Part shown: piece by piece, positions 9,755 to 20,328 of the stretch
How the letters are laid out: each line of letters begins with the position of its first letter
Position numbering within the stretch: position 1 is the stretch's first letter
Source of the DNA: Heterodera schachtii
Lineage: Eukaryota > Nematoda > Chromadorea > Rhabditida > Heteroderidae
Direction of reading: 5' to 3'
Assembly (NCBI GenBank): GCA_023374025.1
Contig: SIJG01000151.1
Location: 85,870 to 149,869, forward strand
DNA: 64,000 nt
The notes under the pieces: model-generated
Told to the model about the DNA's origin: nothing
What the model saw: only the letters and a program-made list of their open reading frames with translations
Database searches by the model: none
Program-made: the position numbers and the translations under genes

Positions 9755-11867
9755 ACAAAGCTGAAATAAAAATTTTGTAAAAAACTACGGAAAATTGAAA
9801 AAATATAACGTTTTCAATTTTTTATTGAATCACATATTTTCATTCGGCGCCTCTGTTTGTCTCTAGCTGAAAAGCAGAGTTGTTAGCAACTTCAGAATTC
9901 AATAATTTGTAATTGTTTAGAAATTTTTGTGCCGATTAATGTTGATGATTACCGTAGTGGCACCGCCTGCATTAGCCCCAAGTCACTGTTCATTATTGTT
10001 GCTTTTGGTTGTTATTTTTTAATTGTCGTTTAAATGTTTTGTTTTTAGCAATTCTGGCAATCATTGGCGCCCGAATTCATAACAAAATGATTGAGTAGAA
10101 GTGAAAATGTCCAAATGGAAAAACATTTGAAAAAAGAGATATATTGTTTATGTATCAGGAAAAATAATTTCCTTTATTGTAATATTTAGCCAATCAAATG
10201 CCTTAACTCATTTATCAATGTTTATTTCGGTCATGGGTAAAATACTTTCAATAAACAAATAGTAATAAAAAGAAAAATCCAAAAAATAATTGAACTAAAT
10301 AGAAAACTAAAAAAGGGTTACTTCTCAATTGTTCATATGGAGTAAAAGAATTTTTAATCGGAAATCAAAAGTTGTTAATCATTCATTAAATTCCTCCTCG
10401 GAAGCCAATACAATTTAATTATCTAATACAATCACAAAAAACATTTTGTCAAAAGATTTCAAAAATTCTATTTTTCCTACTTTTGGCCATAAATTTTTGC
10501 ATTTAGTATTATATTTGTCATGGATTAGTTATGCATTTACTGTAGGCTCTCCAATAGAGACGGTAAGGCCAACTTGGGCCTGATTTCAAATTTGATTTGG
10601 ATACTCTCCAAATGGTGAAATGTTCACAAAATCAGATCACTTTCCCAATTTTTTTAAGTGAAGAGGTCAAAAAGGGCCAAAACGATAACATTGGATAAGC
10701 AAAGAGACAAGGCTAATTGTGTCACCGAAGGCGATCACAATCTAATAATCAAGAACTTAAAATTAATGATCAATTAATTAGGCTAACTTTAAGCTATAAT
10801 AATTCACATTTAGTAGATGATTAAATCAATGTTTCTTTAACCACACGTTTAGTATTGTTGCACAGGCTCTTACCCTTAAAAAAGTCGAGATCCCCGCCCC
10901 AAAAAGGGATCAATTAAATTAATTAAAAATTAGAATAAAAAAGCCATAAATAATTAATGGAAATAATGTTTCGAATTGTGCCGAATTTTTCTTGTGCTTT
11001 ATTTGTGTAAACGTCACAATACTGACTGTACTTTCCAAGTGATTAGAAAAGAAAGAGTTTTTCCTAGTGCTGCTCGAGAGTCGAAACTTTCCGAGACTCG
11101 AGAACTGAGATCGTATTTAAAATTCATTAATTTTTTAAGAATATAAAGGATTTTAGGGTCTGATAAAACCAAAGAAATTAAATTTTATTTATGAATTTAC
11201 TAAGAATTAATCAAAATCCCAATAATTTGGCCTTATTTAAAATGAATTTTATTCGAACAATTATTATTATTTCCTTAATGAATCAAATTTTTCTTTTTTA
11301 AACAGCCTAAAACTGCAAATTTGACCAAATTTTGGTTATTTTTAAACAAAATCTGTAAACAAATCGTATTATAAATTACAAAATTTTTCCCGTCGGCACC
11401 GCCGGCCCCCCGGTTCCCCAAAAGTTTTTTGGAAAAGAGCGCACAAAATAAACATTTTTCAAAGCAAAAAATTCGTCACTTGCGTTAAAATCGCAAAAAA
11501 AAAAAATTCTTATTGATTTTTTGAAAATATAAAAAAAATTTTAATTGACCCGAATCCCGACATTTTTCTCGTACCGGAACAACCCTGATCTGAAGGGCTC
11601 TCGAATGATAGCGACAATGTTGGATTTGGTTGACAAAGAAAAAAGTTATAGTCCAAGAACATGCTGGGGCAGAAACCTGACGGCCCAAACATTCATTCAT
11701 CAATTGCCTCTTTCCATGACTATAAAAATGTTTGTTTTTTCGCTTTGCCTCGCATTTGAAAAAAAATAAAGAAAAGTTTCTTACGCAATAATTCTGCAAT
11801 TATTCCTTCCCTTTGTGACGACGACATCATTCGGAACTCGGCAAATTGTGCTCTAATTGCAACAAAA
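9755..11867. other. Intergenic region with repeat fragments
   Basis: No gene found. The left part (to about 10,350) and the 11,140-11,390 part align with block B; about 600 bp between them do not. A degenerate GC hairpin lies near 11,390-11,410. A half-arm of the foldback grammar lies at about 11,560-11,665 ('ctctcgaatgatagcgacaatg', 'aaaaaagttatagtcc') and accounts for the overlapping ORFs on both strands there. Confidence 0.6.
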
Positions 11868-13192
11868 ATGAACCGACGGTAAAATGATTTATAGAAAAAT
11901 TCATCATTTATTTAACTAAACTGTTTTCCCATTTCAGTTGGTTATGTAATGATGTTTGGATGGACATCTTCCCATCCTTTGACCATGCCCAACTCGGCCT
12001 CAAATTGGCACTTCTCTCTCCACGTTTCAACGCGTTGGTGGACACGCATTTCAATGGAAAAAGCGAATTAACAATTTGGAGACAATTCGCAATTCGCAAG
12101 GACAAAGGATTAGAACCGAAACTGTCTGCACTGTTTGATGGCAAATCTGTGGAATTTCCATTGCCCGACGACCGTCCGTTGCCCAGCAAAATCCGTTTTA
12201 AATGCCTTCAGATTAGGTCATTCAAAATCAGAGCTTTATGTCAATAAAAGCATTCATTCATTCCCTTTTTGCAGTTACATCGATCACTCAGTCATCAATT
12301 TTCTTCGTTCAAATCAAATTTTCGACAAAAGAGGCACCAATTTACATTTGTTATGGCTTTCTTCACCACACACCACGGATGGCCAGCTGATTTGGAATGT
12401 TTTTGTGCGTGAAATATGGCCCATTTTTACGACAAACATTTGCCACTTGAGCTTTACCGGTGCGGATCATTTGGACAATTTGCGTCATCTCATTTCGCCG
12501 ACATTTCTCACTGATCTGAATCAGTTGGTTTCAATCCATTCATTTGGTCTGTTGCCCGATGCGATTGGTGCTGATTTTGATGGACCAAATGCAACTGCTG
12601 GCCAAGCGTTGTACAAATGGTTGCAAACTCCGAGAAAAGATGGCCAACCCAAGCAATTGCGTTGCGCACTTTTCAACGAACAAGCGTACTTCGAGTGGGT
12701 CAACAGTTTCAAGGAGGTGTGGCCCCATATTTTTGGCAAATCACTGATTTTTGTTTTCCAAATTGTTTAGCATTTTCTCCGTGCCAATGCCATTTCTTCC
12801 GTCAGTTACGAAATTCATTTTACTGTTCATTCGCCGTCAATGCCAATGATGCCATTTGAATTAGTGAACGAACAGACAAAGGAAAAGCTGACATTGGCCA
12901 AAGCAAAGAAAACGGACAATTGGATAATGAAACGATGCAAAATTATTGGGGAGACAGAGGAGATTCAGCAGCAAAATATAGATGAAAATTGCGGCAAATG
13001 GAACAATGTGTTCTTTTTGCTTTTTAGTGGCACTAATTGCATTGGGTGAGCAATTAAAAAGAGATTTGATTTTACTGAAATAATTAAAATTGAGCTTAAT
13101 TTAGCCCATTGTCTCCGCCACCACCAGCAAAAGAAGACGAAGCGGGACAAAGCATCACAAATGGGGCGTCTTCTGCTGACAATGATGAGTGA
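11868..13192 (+). CDS. F-box-like family protein, intact (block A copy)
   Basis: Five exons (11,868-11,878; 11,938-12,216; 12,275-12,716; 12,771-13,045; 13,105-13,192) join in phase to 364 residues. The first exon is only 11 nt and supplies MNR plus two bases; splicing yields MNRRWLCNDVWMDIFPSFD, an F-box-like helical start (DVWMDIF...LGLKLALLSPRFNALVD). The middle (YIDHSVINFLR...REIWPIF...HLDNLRHL...PNATAGQAL) and the C-terminal part (MPFELVNEQTKEKLTLAKA...NCGKWNNVFFLLFSG) are shared with two other loci in the window. The last exon is proline-rich and acidic. Proteins of this type are a large expanded family in cyst nematodes; F-boxes usually recruit substrates to SCF ubiquitin ligases, but which partner binds here is not visible. 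All introns are GT-AG and 55-60 bp. Confidence 0.88.
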
Positions 13193-14498
13193 CGGACAAA
13201 GCAACAAAAACAATGATCAGCCGCAGAGAAATTAATTAATTGGGAAGAATGATCGATCATAATTTATCGTATTAGTGATAAAATGGATTTTATGAAGAAA
13301 TACCTCTCAAATATGTGTAAATAAATCGGATGTATAAAAACCGTCGCAATAATGACCCGAAAACAGAAAATACACCCCTAAGAAGCCTCAAAAATTTTTT
13401 AATTAGCCATGAAAATCTTTTTTTTTTAACTTTTCTATATATTTAAGAAAAAGCGTTTTTAAAATACGGTAGTGCTTATGACGATTTGTAAGGAATCCTC
13501 CAAATTCGAAACCGGAACCCTGATTCGAACAAAAAACGATATTTAAATTTACGATAAAATTTAAAATGAAGCTTAGGCTTCAGCTTCAGTCTAGGCTTCA
13601 GCCTAGGCTTAAGCATAAGCCTAGCCTGCACGAAATTAACGAAGAAAGTTTCTGAAGGACAAGATATTACGTGCATTAGATCGTTTTTTTTGCATATTTT
13701 GAATTTTGTCGAGAATTTAATTTCCTATATGTACATATTTTTGTCCAAAAAATGACCAAATTCGTCAAACAATCTTGGTATCATTCGGAAACTCTTAATA
13801 AGCTCTAACAGTTAACCAAAATTCGCAGTGATTCGTACAGAACTAAAACAGTTAAAAATAGAAATACCTATTTTACAGTTTTTTCAAGCTTTGACCTTTT
13901 GTGGTTTGCTTAATCGCTTAGAAAATGCTTACAAATATCTTCGAAACATATAGAGCCTTCGAATGATAATTTTTGCATATTTTAATTTATAACTTTTTTA
14001 TATGTCGGTATGTCTTTGTGTTTTTTGGATAGCTTGTTAAGAGCTTTCGAATGATACCAACATTGTTGGATTTGGTCAACAAATAAAAAAGTTATGATGG
14101 TCTAAACTTGGCTCATCAGACGCAACTGGCACGTTTCGACACCTGCTAGGGTGGAGCAGGCGCCGTTTTCGCATGGGGCGGGAGTTTTTGGACTAACTTT
14201 TTCATTGCCAACCAAAAAACATTCTTTGTATTATTCGAGAGCCCTTCAGATGATCTATTAGCCTGCAAAATTCCAAAAAAAGTTCGAGCCAAGATTCATC
14301 TGACAAATGAGAAAAAAAGAGACTCTTTGCGATTGGGTCAAATTATTGCCGGACGGCGGAGGGTAAAAAAGAGCAAAAATGATCCAAATAAAATGAACAA
14401 ATATATACATATGTTTCATTTTATTCACTTTAGCAATAAGTATATATATATGTTCTTCTTTTCTACATATAAAAATTTAAATGTGGGACTTTCAATTA
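13193..14498. other. Non-coding stretch with foldback half-arms
   Basis: No gene. A TTAGGC-like, partly palindromic stretch lies at 13,566-13,625. The matching site in block B is split by a 716-bp insertion. Half-arms of the foldback family occur at about 13,760-14,110 and 14,180-14,310 in opposite orientation, around a GC-rich spacer (14,115-14,175). The ORFs here are shadows of these repeats. Confidence 0.6.
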
Positions 14499-14683
14499 CT
14501 TTTTTTGGTACTTGTGGGTTTTGGGCCTACACCACAAAATTTAAAAAAAGGTAGGGCACGCTGAAAGCATTCTAATGCGTGTTGCTATTTTGTCGGCATA
14601 AATTCAACAATCTGAAGCAAAATTTCTTCAAAAGGATTGGGTTTTTTACAGTTCCTCACGGCAAAGGAATTCATACAAATAAG

Positions 14684-15318
14684 TAGGGATCATTTATTTA
14701 TGTAAGAAAAATCGCGAAAATGTAAATAAAATATGTATAAAAAACACTGAAATATGTATGAAATATGTACAAAAATCCAAAAATATGTACTAAAATATGT
14801 AAATAAAATTTTTTAAATGGTGATTTTTTGGAAAAAAAATTCTTTCTAAAGGGTGAAATAGGCACAAATTGCCATAAAAATGACCTAAATAGGCTTAAAA
14901 TTATCTTTTAGTAATTTAAAAATTAATTTTGGGTATTCCATTTTTGAAAAAAAAAAAACAATTTTTTGGGGCACATTTTCAAAAAATTTTTTTGCTTTTC
15001 GCAAAAAATTTCTATAAATTCTCAAAATTTTTGAAAAAAATTGCGAAATTTTGGATATTTTTGAGGGTATTTCATAAAAAAATTCCCTATAAATTTTCAA
15101 AAAATGCAAAATATGTACGAAAAAATGCGAAAAAGTCCAAAATATGTATAAAAATATGTACATATGTAATATGTAGAAAAATCCGAAAATATGTAAAAAT
15201 ATGTAAAGAAAAGTCCCAACTTTTGTTCGCAAACACAAAAAAGAAAGTGTTTTCCTACTAATTAGAGCATGGAGAATCCAGGAAAAAAACATGTATTTAC
15301 ATAAAAAAATGATCCCTA
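14684..15318. mobile_element. hAT-type element, TSD CAAATAAG
   Basis: A 635-bp element with ends TAGGGATCATTTATTTATG and complement, flanked by CAAATAAG at 14,676-14,683 and 15,319-15,326. The interior is made of repeated 'aaaatatgta' words on both strands. The long reverse ORF across it is an artefact of this low-complexity content. It is nested within the outer foldback element. Confidence 0.9.
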
Positions 15319-15363
15319 CAAATAAGAATCGACTTGTGTGGTGTAAGCTCAAAACCCACAAGT

Positions 15364-15731
15364 CGGACCGGGTCAGTTTAGTACGGGCCGTTTTAGTACG
15401 AGCGCAGATTTTTCTACTATAACTTTTTTATTTGTTATCCAAATCCGACTTTCTTGATATCATTCGAGAGCCCTTCGGATGCTCTATTAGCCTGCAAAAT
15501 TTCAAAAAATTTGTTAAGTTTAAAACAAGTTTGAGCCAAAAAAGTTAGAAAATCTGGTTTTTTGAATTTTTCTGGCCATAACTTTTTTGAACCTTAACAA
15601 AATTTTTCGCAATTTTTAAGATTAATAGAGGATACTTAGGGCTATCGAACGATACTAAAAATTTTGGATTTGGTTGGCAAAGAAAAAAGTTATAGCCAAA
15701 AACTTGCGCTCGTACTAAACCGAGCCCGACC
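15364..15731. mobile_element. Foldback element, TSD CCCACAAGT
   Basis: A 368-bp palindrome flanked by the 9-bp duplication CCCACAAGT (15,355-15,363 and 15,732-15,740). The ends carry repeated TTTAGTACG phrases. The core has the shared foldback grammar, and its sequence is close to the element at 34,182-34,566, whose phrase is TTTCGTACG. It is inserted in the right arm of the outer element. Confidence 0.92.
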
Positions 15732-15821
15732 CCCACAAGTACCCTTTTTTTGAACGGGTTAAAATTTTAAATTTATTAAGTATTTAACAATTTAATTAAA
15801 TTTAGTTTTTTTAAAATTCAA

Positions 15822-16140
15822 ATGCCTGCTTTAAACAATGACGACGACGACTTTGATCTTCACGAATCCTACAACGACACAAGTATTAAAATGCCTCTGT
15901 TGATTTTTGTATATTATATAATTATTAATTAATTAACCAATTAAAGTATGGCCAGCCAACACAGCCGGTGATATTATTGGCCAACAAAATGGAAATGTGC
16001 GGGAAAAAGTTTCAGAATTTTGGTTCAAAATTGTGCTGCTTGTTTTATTGTTGCTTGCGTTCTCAATTGGCTTGCTTTGTTTGGTCGGTTTTCAATTTTA
16101 TTCATTTATTTTTAATATGTATTTAATAAAACACCATTAG
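15822..16140 (+). CDS. Small single-pass membrane protein, unknown
   Basis: Two exons (15,822-15,882 and 15,947-16,140) join in phase to 84 residues. The start is acidic (MPALNNDDDDFDLHE). After the junction comes IWPANTAGDIIGQQNG, then a hydrophobic segment (WFKIVLLVLLLLAFSIGLL) long enough to span a membrane, and a short tail ending KHH. The donor (A/GTATTA) and acceptor (aattaaag) are plausible. No homologue is visible in block B because the corresponding sequence has been replaced there. I do not recognise it. It may be the start of a longer gene, because a GTCGG donor follows the hydrophobic segment and a foldback element sits 400 bp downstream. Confidence 0.5.
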
Positions 16141-16551
16141 GGATTAGGCTTTTTTCACAAAATTCTCTATTAAAACGGCCCCCTCATTTAAAGCGGCCCT
16201 TTTGGTGAATTTCAAAAAATTTCTTTTTTTTTTTTTGAGAATTTTATCGAAAATGTGAATAAAAATGTAACTTTTTAAAAAATGGAAATTTATGGCAAAA
16301 AGAGTCAAAATTGAAATTTTCGCATTTTTATTTAATTTTGTTCAAAATCATTATAAATTAAAGAATTTTGGCAATTTTTTCGATTTGGAAAAATTTAATT
16401 GCAATTTCTCTTTTTTATGTCTGGACTTGGATCCAGGAAAAATGCAGGCTTGGATCCATCAGGCCGAGCTCTAACCTTTGTGTCATATGTCGGTTTCATT
16501 TTTTTTCTTCTTTTCAATCTCACATATTAAAAACTCGGCGCTATTTTTTTG

Positions 16552-16929
16552 GGTCGGGGTCACTTCGGCGCGGACCATTTCGGCGCCGCAAATTTTGAAA
16601 TGCTATAACTTTTTTATTGTCTGTTAACTTTAGCCAATCTGGCATCATTTGAAAGCTCTATGTGTGCTCTATATTCACATTTCAAAAATAGGAATGAAAG
16701 ATTCAAAATTAAAAAAGTTATGGCACGCGGCGCCGAAAAAGCCAAGAAAAACTCAATTTTTGACGTTTTTGGCCATAAATTTTTTTGTAAACTGACGAAA
16801 TTTTTGAATTTTGTAGGTTACTAGAGAATCACAAGAGCTATCATGATAACAAAAATATTTAATTTGTTTATAATGAAAAAAGTTGTAGCAATGGCGCCAA
16901 AAAGGCCGGCGCCGAAGTGGGCGGTTCCC
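16552..16929. mobile_element. Foldback element with 'ttcggcgcc' termini, TSD ATTTTTTTG
   Basis: A 378-bp palindrome with ends containing CACTTCGGCGC and its complement, flanked by the 9-bp run-rich duplication ATTTTTTTG (16,543-16,551 and 16,930-16,938). The core has the shared foldback grammar ('gctataacttttttatt', 'catttgaaagctct', 'aaaaaagttatggc', then mirror). Its orthologous copy is at 53,305-53,683, where the left flank is different. Confidence 0.8.
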
Positions 16930-17285
16930 ATTTTTTTGGGGTCCCCGACCACGAATCTTTCAATTATTTTGACCAATTCCGATTTCCTAATCTTAATTTG
17001 AACAAAAAATCATAATTCAAAAACTGCAGAATGTCGATTTTTATTCGAGTTAGGGTTATGGATTAGAAATTAGTCAAAATGCATATCAGATTCGTGACCA
17101 GCGATCTCTAAAACTTGGATCAGTTTTCATGTAGCGCCAAAAACTCTTTTACAATTTTGGATTATGAATGCTTAAATTTGAAACTGATTTTAGGCATAGA
17201 CAGCGAATGTCTGAACAATTCTTTTTGGGACATGCCCGGCATAAAAAGAGAATTCCGTCTAAAAAGTCTAAAATTATTTCAGTTA

Positions 17286-18844
17286 ATGAATGACAAAATG
17301 GACAAATTCCAATTGGCAATCGGCAAATTGAACCAAAATGTTAGTTTTATTTTTTTTATATTTTAACAAAAGATTTATTATGTATATTAAAACTTTAAGT
17401 TTCAGATTATCGAAAACAAATTTAAAGTGAATGAGAATTGCCGGAAATTGAGGTACAGTATGTGTTTTGGTACAGTATATATAATTTTTTCTTAAAACGG
17501 AATTCTGCCTCAAAAATGTCACAAAGTGGTAAAACTACCCAAAAAATTTGGCCATGTTTGCAACAAATTTTTATCTTCTTTAGACCCAATGTTTCTTTTG
17601 AAAGAAAAAAATTGTCTAAACAAATTCAAAGAATTTGACGTTTTTTAAAATTTTTAAAACTAATTGTAAGCAAATTTTTTTGTAATAATTTGAAACCAAA
17701 AATTTTTATAGGCGATTATCAGCGAGACGAAAAGCGTAATGCCTTTTGTAATTGGAATGGTAATCGGCGCTTGTCTTCTCTTCATTCTTTTAAAAGTTAA
17801 TGGTGGAAAAGAGAAAAGAGGAGAAATTGAAGAGAATGTGGAAAAGGAAAGAAGAGAAGAATTGGTGGAAGAGAATGAGGAAAAGGAAGGAAGAGAAGAA
17901 TTGGTGGAAGAGAATGAGGAAAAGGAAGGAAGAGAAGAATTGGTGGAAGAGAATGAGGAAAAGGAAGGAAGAGAAGAATTGGTGGAAGAGAATGAGGAAA
18001 AGGAAGGAAGAGAAGAATTGGTGGAAGAGAATGAGGAAAAGGAAGGAAGAGGAGAAATTGAAGAGAATGAGGAAGAGAAGGAATTTGTCCGAAAACGAAG
18101 AAGAATTATTTGGTAAAAGAATTTACATCTCTTTTCAAAGTTTTAGTGTATTTTTAAAGTTTATTTTAAAATTTATTATTATTATTTTCTTAACAGTGCG
18201 ATGTTTATGGAAAGAGATTTGCGTTTGCATCAGGTCTATGGCAGCATCGCCATGTCACACGGGGAAGAAAATTTTTTTGGTGAATTAAAATTTAAAATTT
18301 ATTATTAATTTAATTTTTTGGATTTTATTACAATGGACCGGATTTAAATGGATTTCCATTTTCACACTTTTTTCGACCTAAAAAACATTTAAATCGTAGT
18401 TTTAACTTGGTTTGATCCTTTTTATTTTCATATTTTAATCGATATTTCGACATTTTCACAAAAAAAGCAAAAATAGGCCATTAAAGATGGAAACATTTGG
18501 AAAATACTTCCCTAAAATCTAAAAATTTTGGAAAAATACCAAAAATTGTGCAAACAAAAATTTTAATGTGTAAAATTCGCCTAAAATGATTTTGCACATA
18601 TAAATCTGATACTAAATTATTACATTGCGATGTTTGTGGAATGAGCTTTACGGAGGCACCAAGTCAATGGAATCATCGCCAACTCCACACGAAGACGAAG
18701 GCATTTGTGGTGAGAAAAAAAAATAAATTAAAATTTTTGGATTTTATTTCCATTTTCTTTAAACAGTGCGTTTGTGGCCATACATTTAAAGCCGCACGGA
18801 ATTTGGCCAGCCAAAGAAAAAGGTGCAAGAAATTGTTCAATTAG
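17286..18844 (+). pseudogene. TM/acidic-repeat gene with detached C2H2 zinc-finger exons (block A copy)
   Basis: The 5' part reads MNDKMDKFQLAIGKLNQN (17,286-17,339), a short exon (17,406-17,426), then an exon from 17,712 with a membrane segment (VMPFVIGMVIGACLLFILL) and an acidic tract with a 13-residue repeat unit (five units of 39 bp from 17,877), stopping at 18,116. Downstream are exons for two C2H2-like fingers (18,197-18,279 and 18,626-18,709) and a partial third (18,767-18,844). In block B the acidic exon runs in frame into the fingers; here a 13-bp shorter segment before the donor shifts the frame, the first finger has its second Cys changed to Tyr (CDVYGKRF), and the acceptor before the second finger has lost its AG. 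So the N-terminal part could still be expressed as a short membrane protein, while the zinc-finger part looks dead. Confidence 0.6.
17877..18071 (+). repeat. 39-bp in-frame tandem repeat
   Basis: Five tandem units of 39 bp (13 codons: EEKEGREELVEEN, last one diverged) inside the acidic exon. The units are almost identical, which points to recent unequal expansion; the block B copy has diverged units instead. Confidence 0.9.
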
Positions 18845-20328
18845 GGTGTGATTAAGAAAATTAGTTTGAGATAAAAAGGATTATCTTTTGTCGTTTGTTT
18901 GTTTGTCTATTCTCTTCATTTTCCTTATGCTATTTTTGATTTTTCAATTTCTCTGTCTCTTTTATCGTCGTATTCTCTCTCTCCCCTCACAGTTTTCTGT
19001 CCAATTTTTTAATTTGATTTTTTGTAACATTTTTTTTATAAAAAGCTATCTTTATCTACAAATTTTGAAAAAATTAAAAAGGATCAAACCAAACTAAAAA
19101 TACGATTTACATGCTTTTTAGGTCGAAATAAGTGTGAAAAATGGAAATCCATTTAAATCCGGTCGATTGAATAAAATTCAAAAAAAAAAAAAATTAATAA
19201 TAAATTTTAAAAATACAATAATATAAAATTAAGTATTCTTTTATTTTTGTCAGAATTTCTTTGGGTTCCAATTTGTGAACTTTTTAGCCCTATGAAAAAG
19301 AGGCAAAAATTTGTTCTTCTGTAAAAAATTTTGATTGAAAGTCTCAAAAAATTTAGTGTTTTTCAAACAAATTATTTTTTCAGAAAATTTTGAATGCTTT
19401 CGGAGTTTTTAATAAATTAGCTGCTGAAAAACTTAATGATATTCAGCAGAACTGCATTCACAGAGAACGTGTGAACAGTGAGTTAATTTGGTACAGTAAT
19501 CTATAAAAATGTAAATAATTTATACGGTATTACAATTCTTAATTTATCATTCTTCCTTTGTTTTTGATCAGATGCTTCGATACAAAAAGCATTAGGATGA
19601 GATTTGTTCAAATTTGTTCAAACAAATGTTTGTTGTAATAAACTTTTTTGACCGAAAATGAAAAAACAAATGAGTAAAGGAAAATCGGAAAAATATTAAA
19701 ATTCAATAATTGATTATTTTTATTGTTAATTTTGCGCAAATAGACACACCGTTCCAATTTTAACCTCCCAAAAAGATTTGCATGTATGGTGGAGTGGTTT
19801 TTGTAAGATAGTGAAGGGACGGGAGGAGGAGGGCGGAGGTTCGAATCCGTTGTGCAACATAAATATATATTTTTTATTTTGTCCAAAAAATTAAATTTAC
19901 GATTTTTGTGAATTATTTTTGAAGGTTTTTGCCAACCAAATTGGACAATCTTGATATCATTCGAAAGCTCTTATCAACGAGAAGCTTTTTCTAACCAAAT
20001 GCTAAGTGATTTGATGAGTCGAAAAAAGATTGGGCGTTCGAAATTTTGTTTTAAATTGTATTTTATTGTATAGAAAAAAGTTAAACGTATCGAAGTAAAT
20101 TCAGTTTTTACAACTAACATAGATAAAGAAATATTACGAGACTTACCGGGACCTGAAATTTGTTGATATTTGTGCAAATCTCAAAAAAATTTTTGTTTCT
20201 ATCCAATTTATTTATATATTCAAGAGATTTTCTCCATAAAAAACATTATTAACACTGTTAAATTGTGATCTATCGGTCATTCTTAATTAATTCATTTCTG
20301 CTGATGACCACTGTTTTTGCTGGGCCCG
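18845..20328. other. Intergenic region
   Basis: Block A/B similarity ends within this stretch, at about 19,050. A tRNA-like sequence lies at 19,779-19,859 and a foldback half-arm ('ttgatatcattcgaaagctc') at about 19,920-19,985. Otherwise AT-rich sequence with no gene seen. Confidence 0.55.
19779..19859 (+). tRNA. tRNA-like sequence or tRNA-derived repeat
   Basis: A clear B-box (GGTTCGAATCC, 19,838-19,848) lies about 45 bp after an A-box-like TGGTGGAGTGG. The ends can pair over about six bases, and a T6 run follows at about 19,869. The body between the boxes is purine-rich and I cannot read a convincing anticodon stem, so a tRNA pseudogene or SINE head is as likely as a working tRNA. Confidence 0.35.

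Larger units (their letters stand above)
14507..15743. mobile_element. Outer foldback element, TSD CTTTTTTT, hosting two insertions
   Basis: The ends are GGTACTTGTGG and its complement, with more inverted pairing (ggtttt...cacac) just inside. An 8-bp duplication CTTTTTTT flanks it (14,499-14,506 and 15,744-15,751). Removing the hAT-type insertion (14,684-15,318) and the foldback insertion (15,364-15,731), each with one copy of its target duplication, leaves about 217 bp. The same GGTACTTGT end is used by the element at 20,816-21,279. Confidence 0.85.

Noticed and set aside
11485..11799. ORFs on both strands containing NQIQHCRYHS
   Set aside because: The same words appear wherever a foldback half-arm is translated; they are repeat shadows.
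14885..15361. 158-codon ORF on the minus strand rich in Phe, Ile, Leu
   Set aside because: It lies within a hAT-type element made of 'atatgta' words, crosses its right end, and has a low-complexity composition.
17800..18288. 162-codon ORF rich in KRKEEKNWWKRM
   Set aside because: It is the second frame of the 39-bp acidic repeat; the frame with the membrane segment is the real one.
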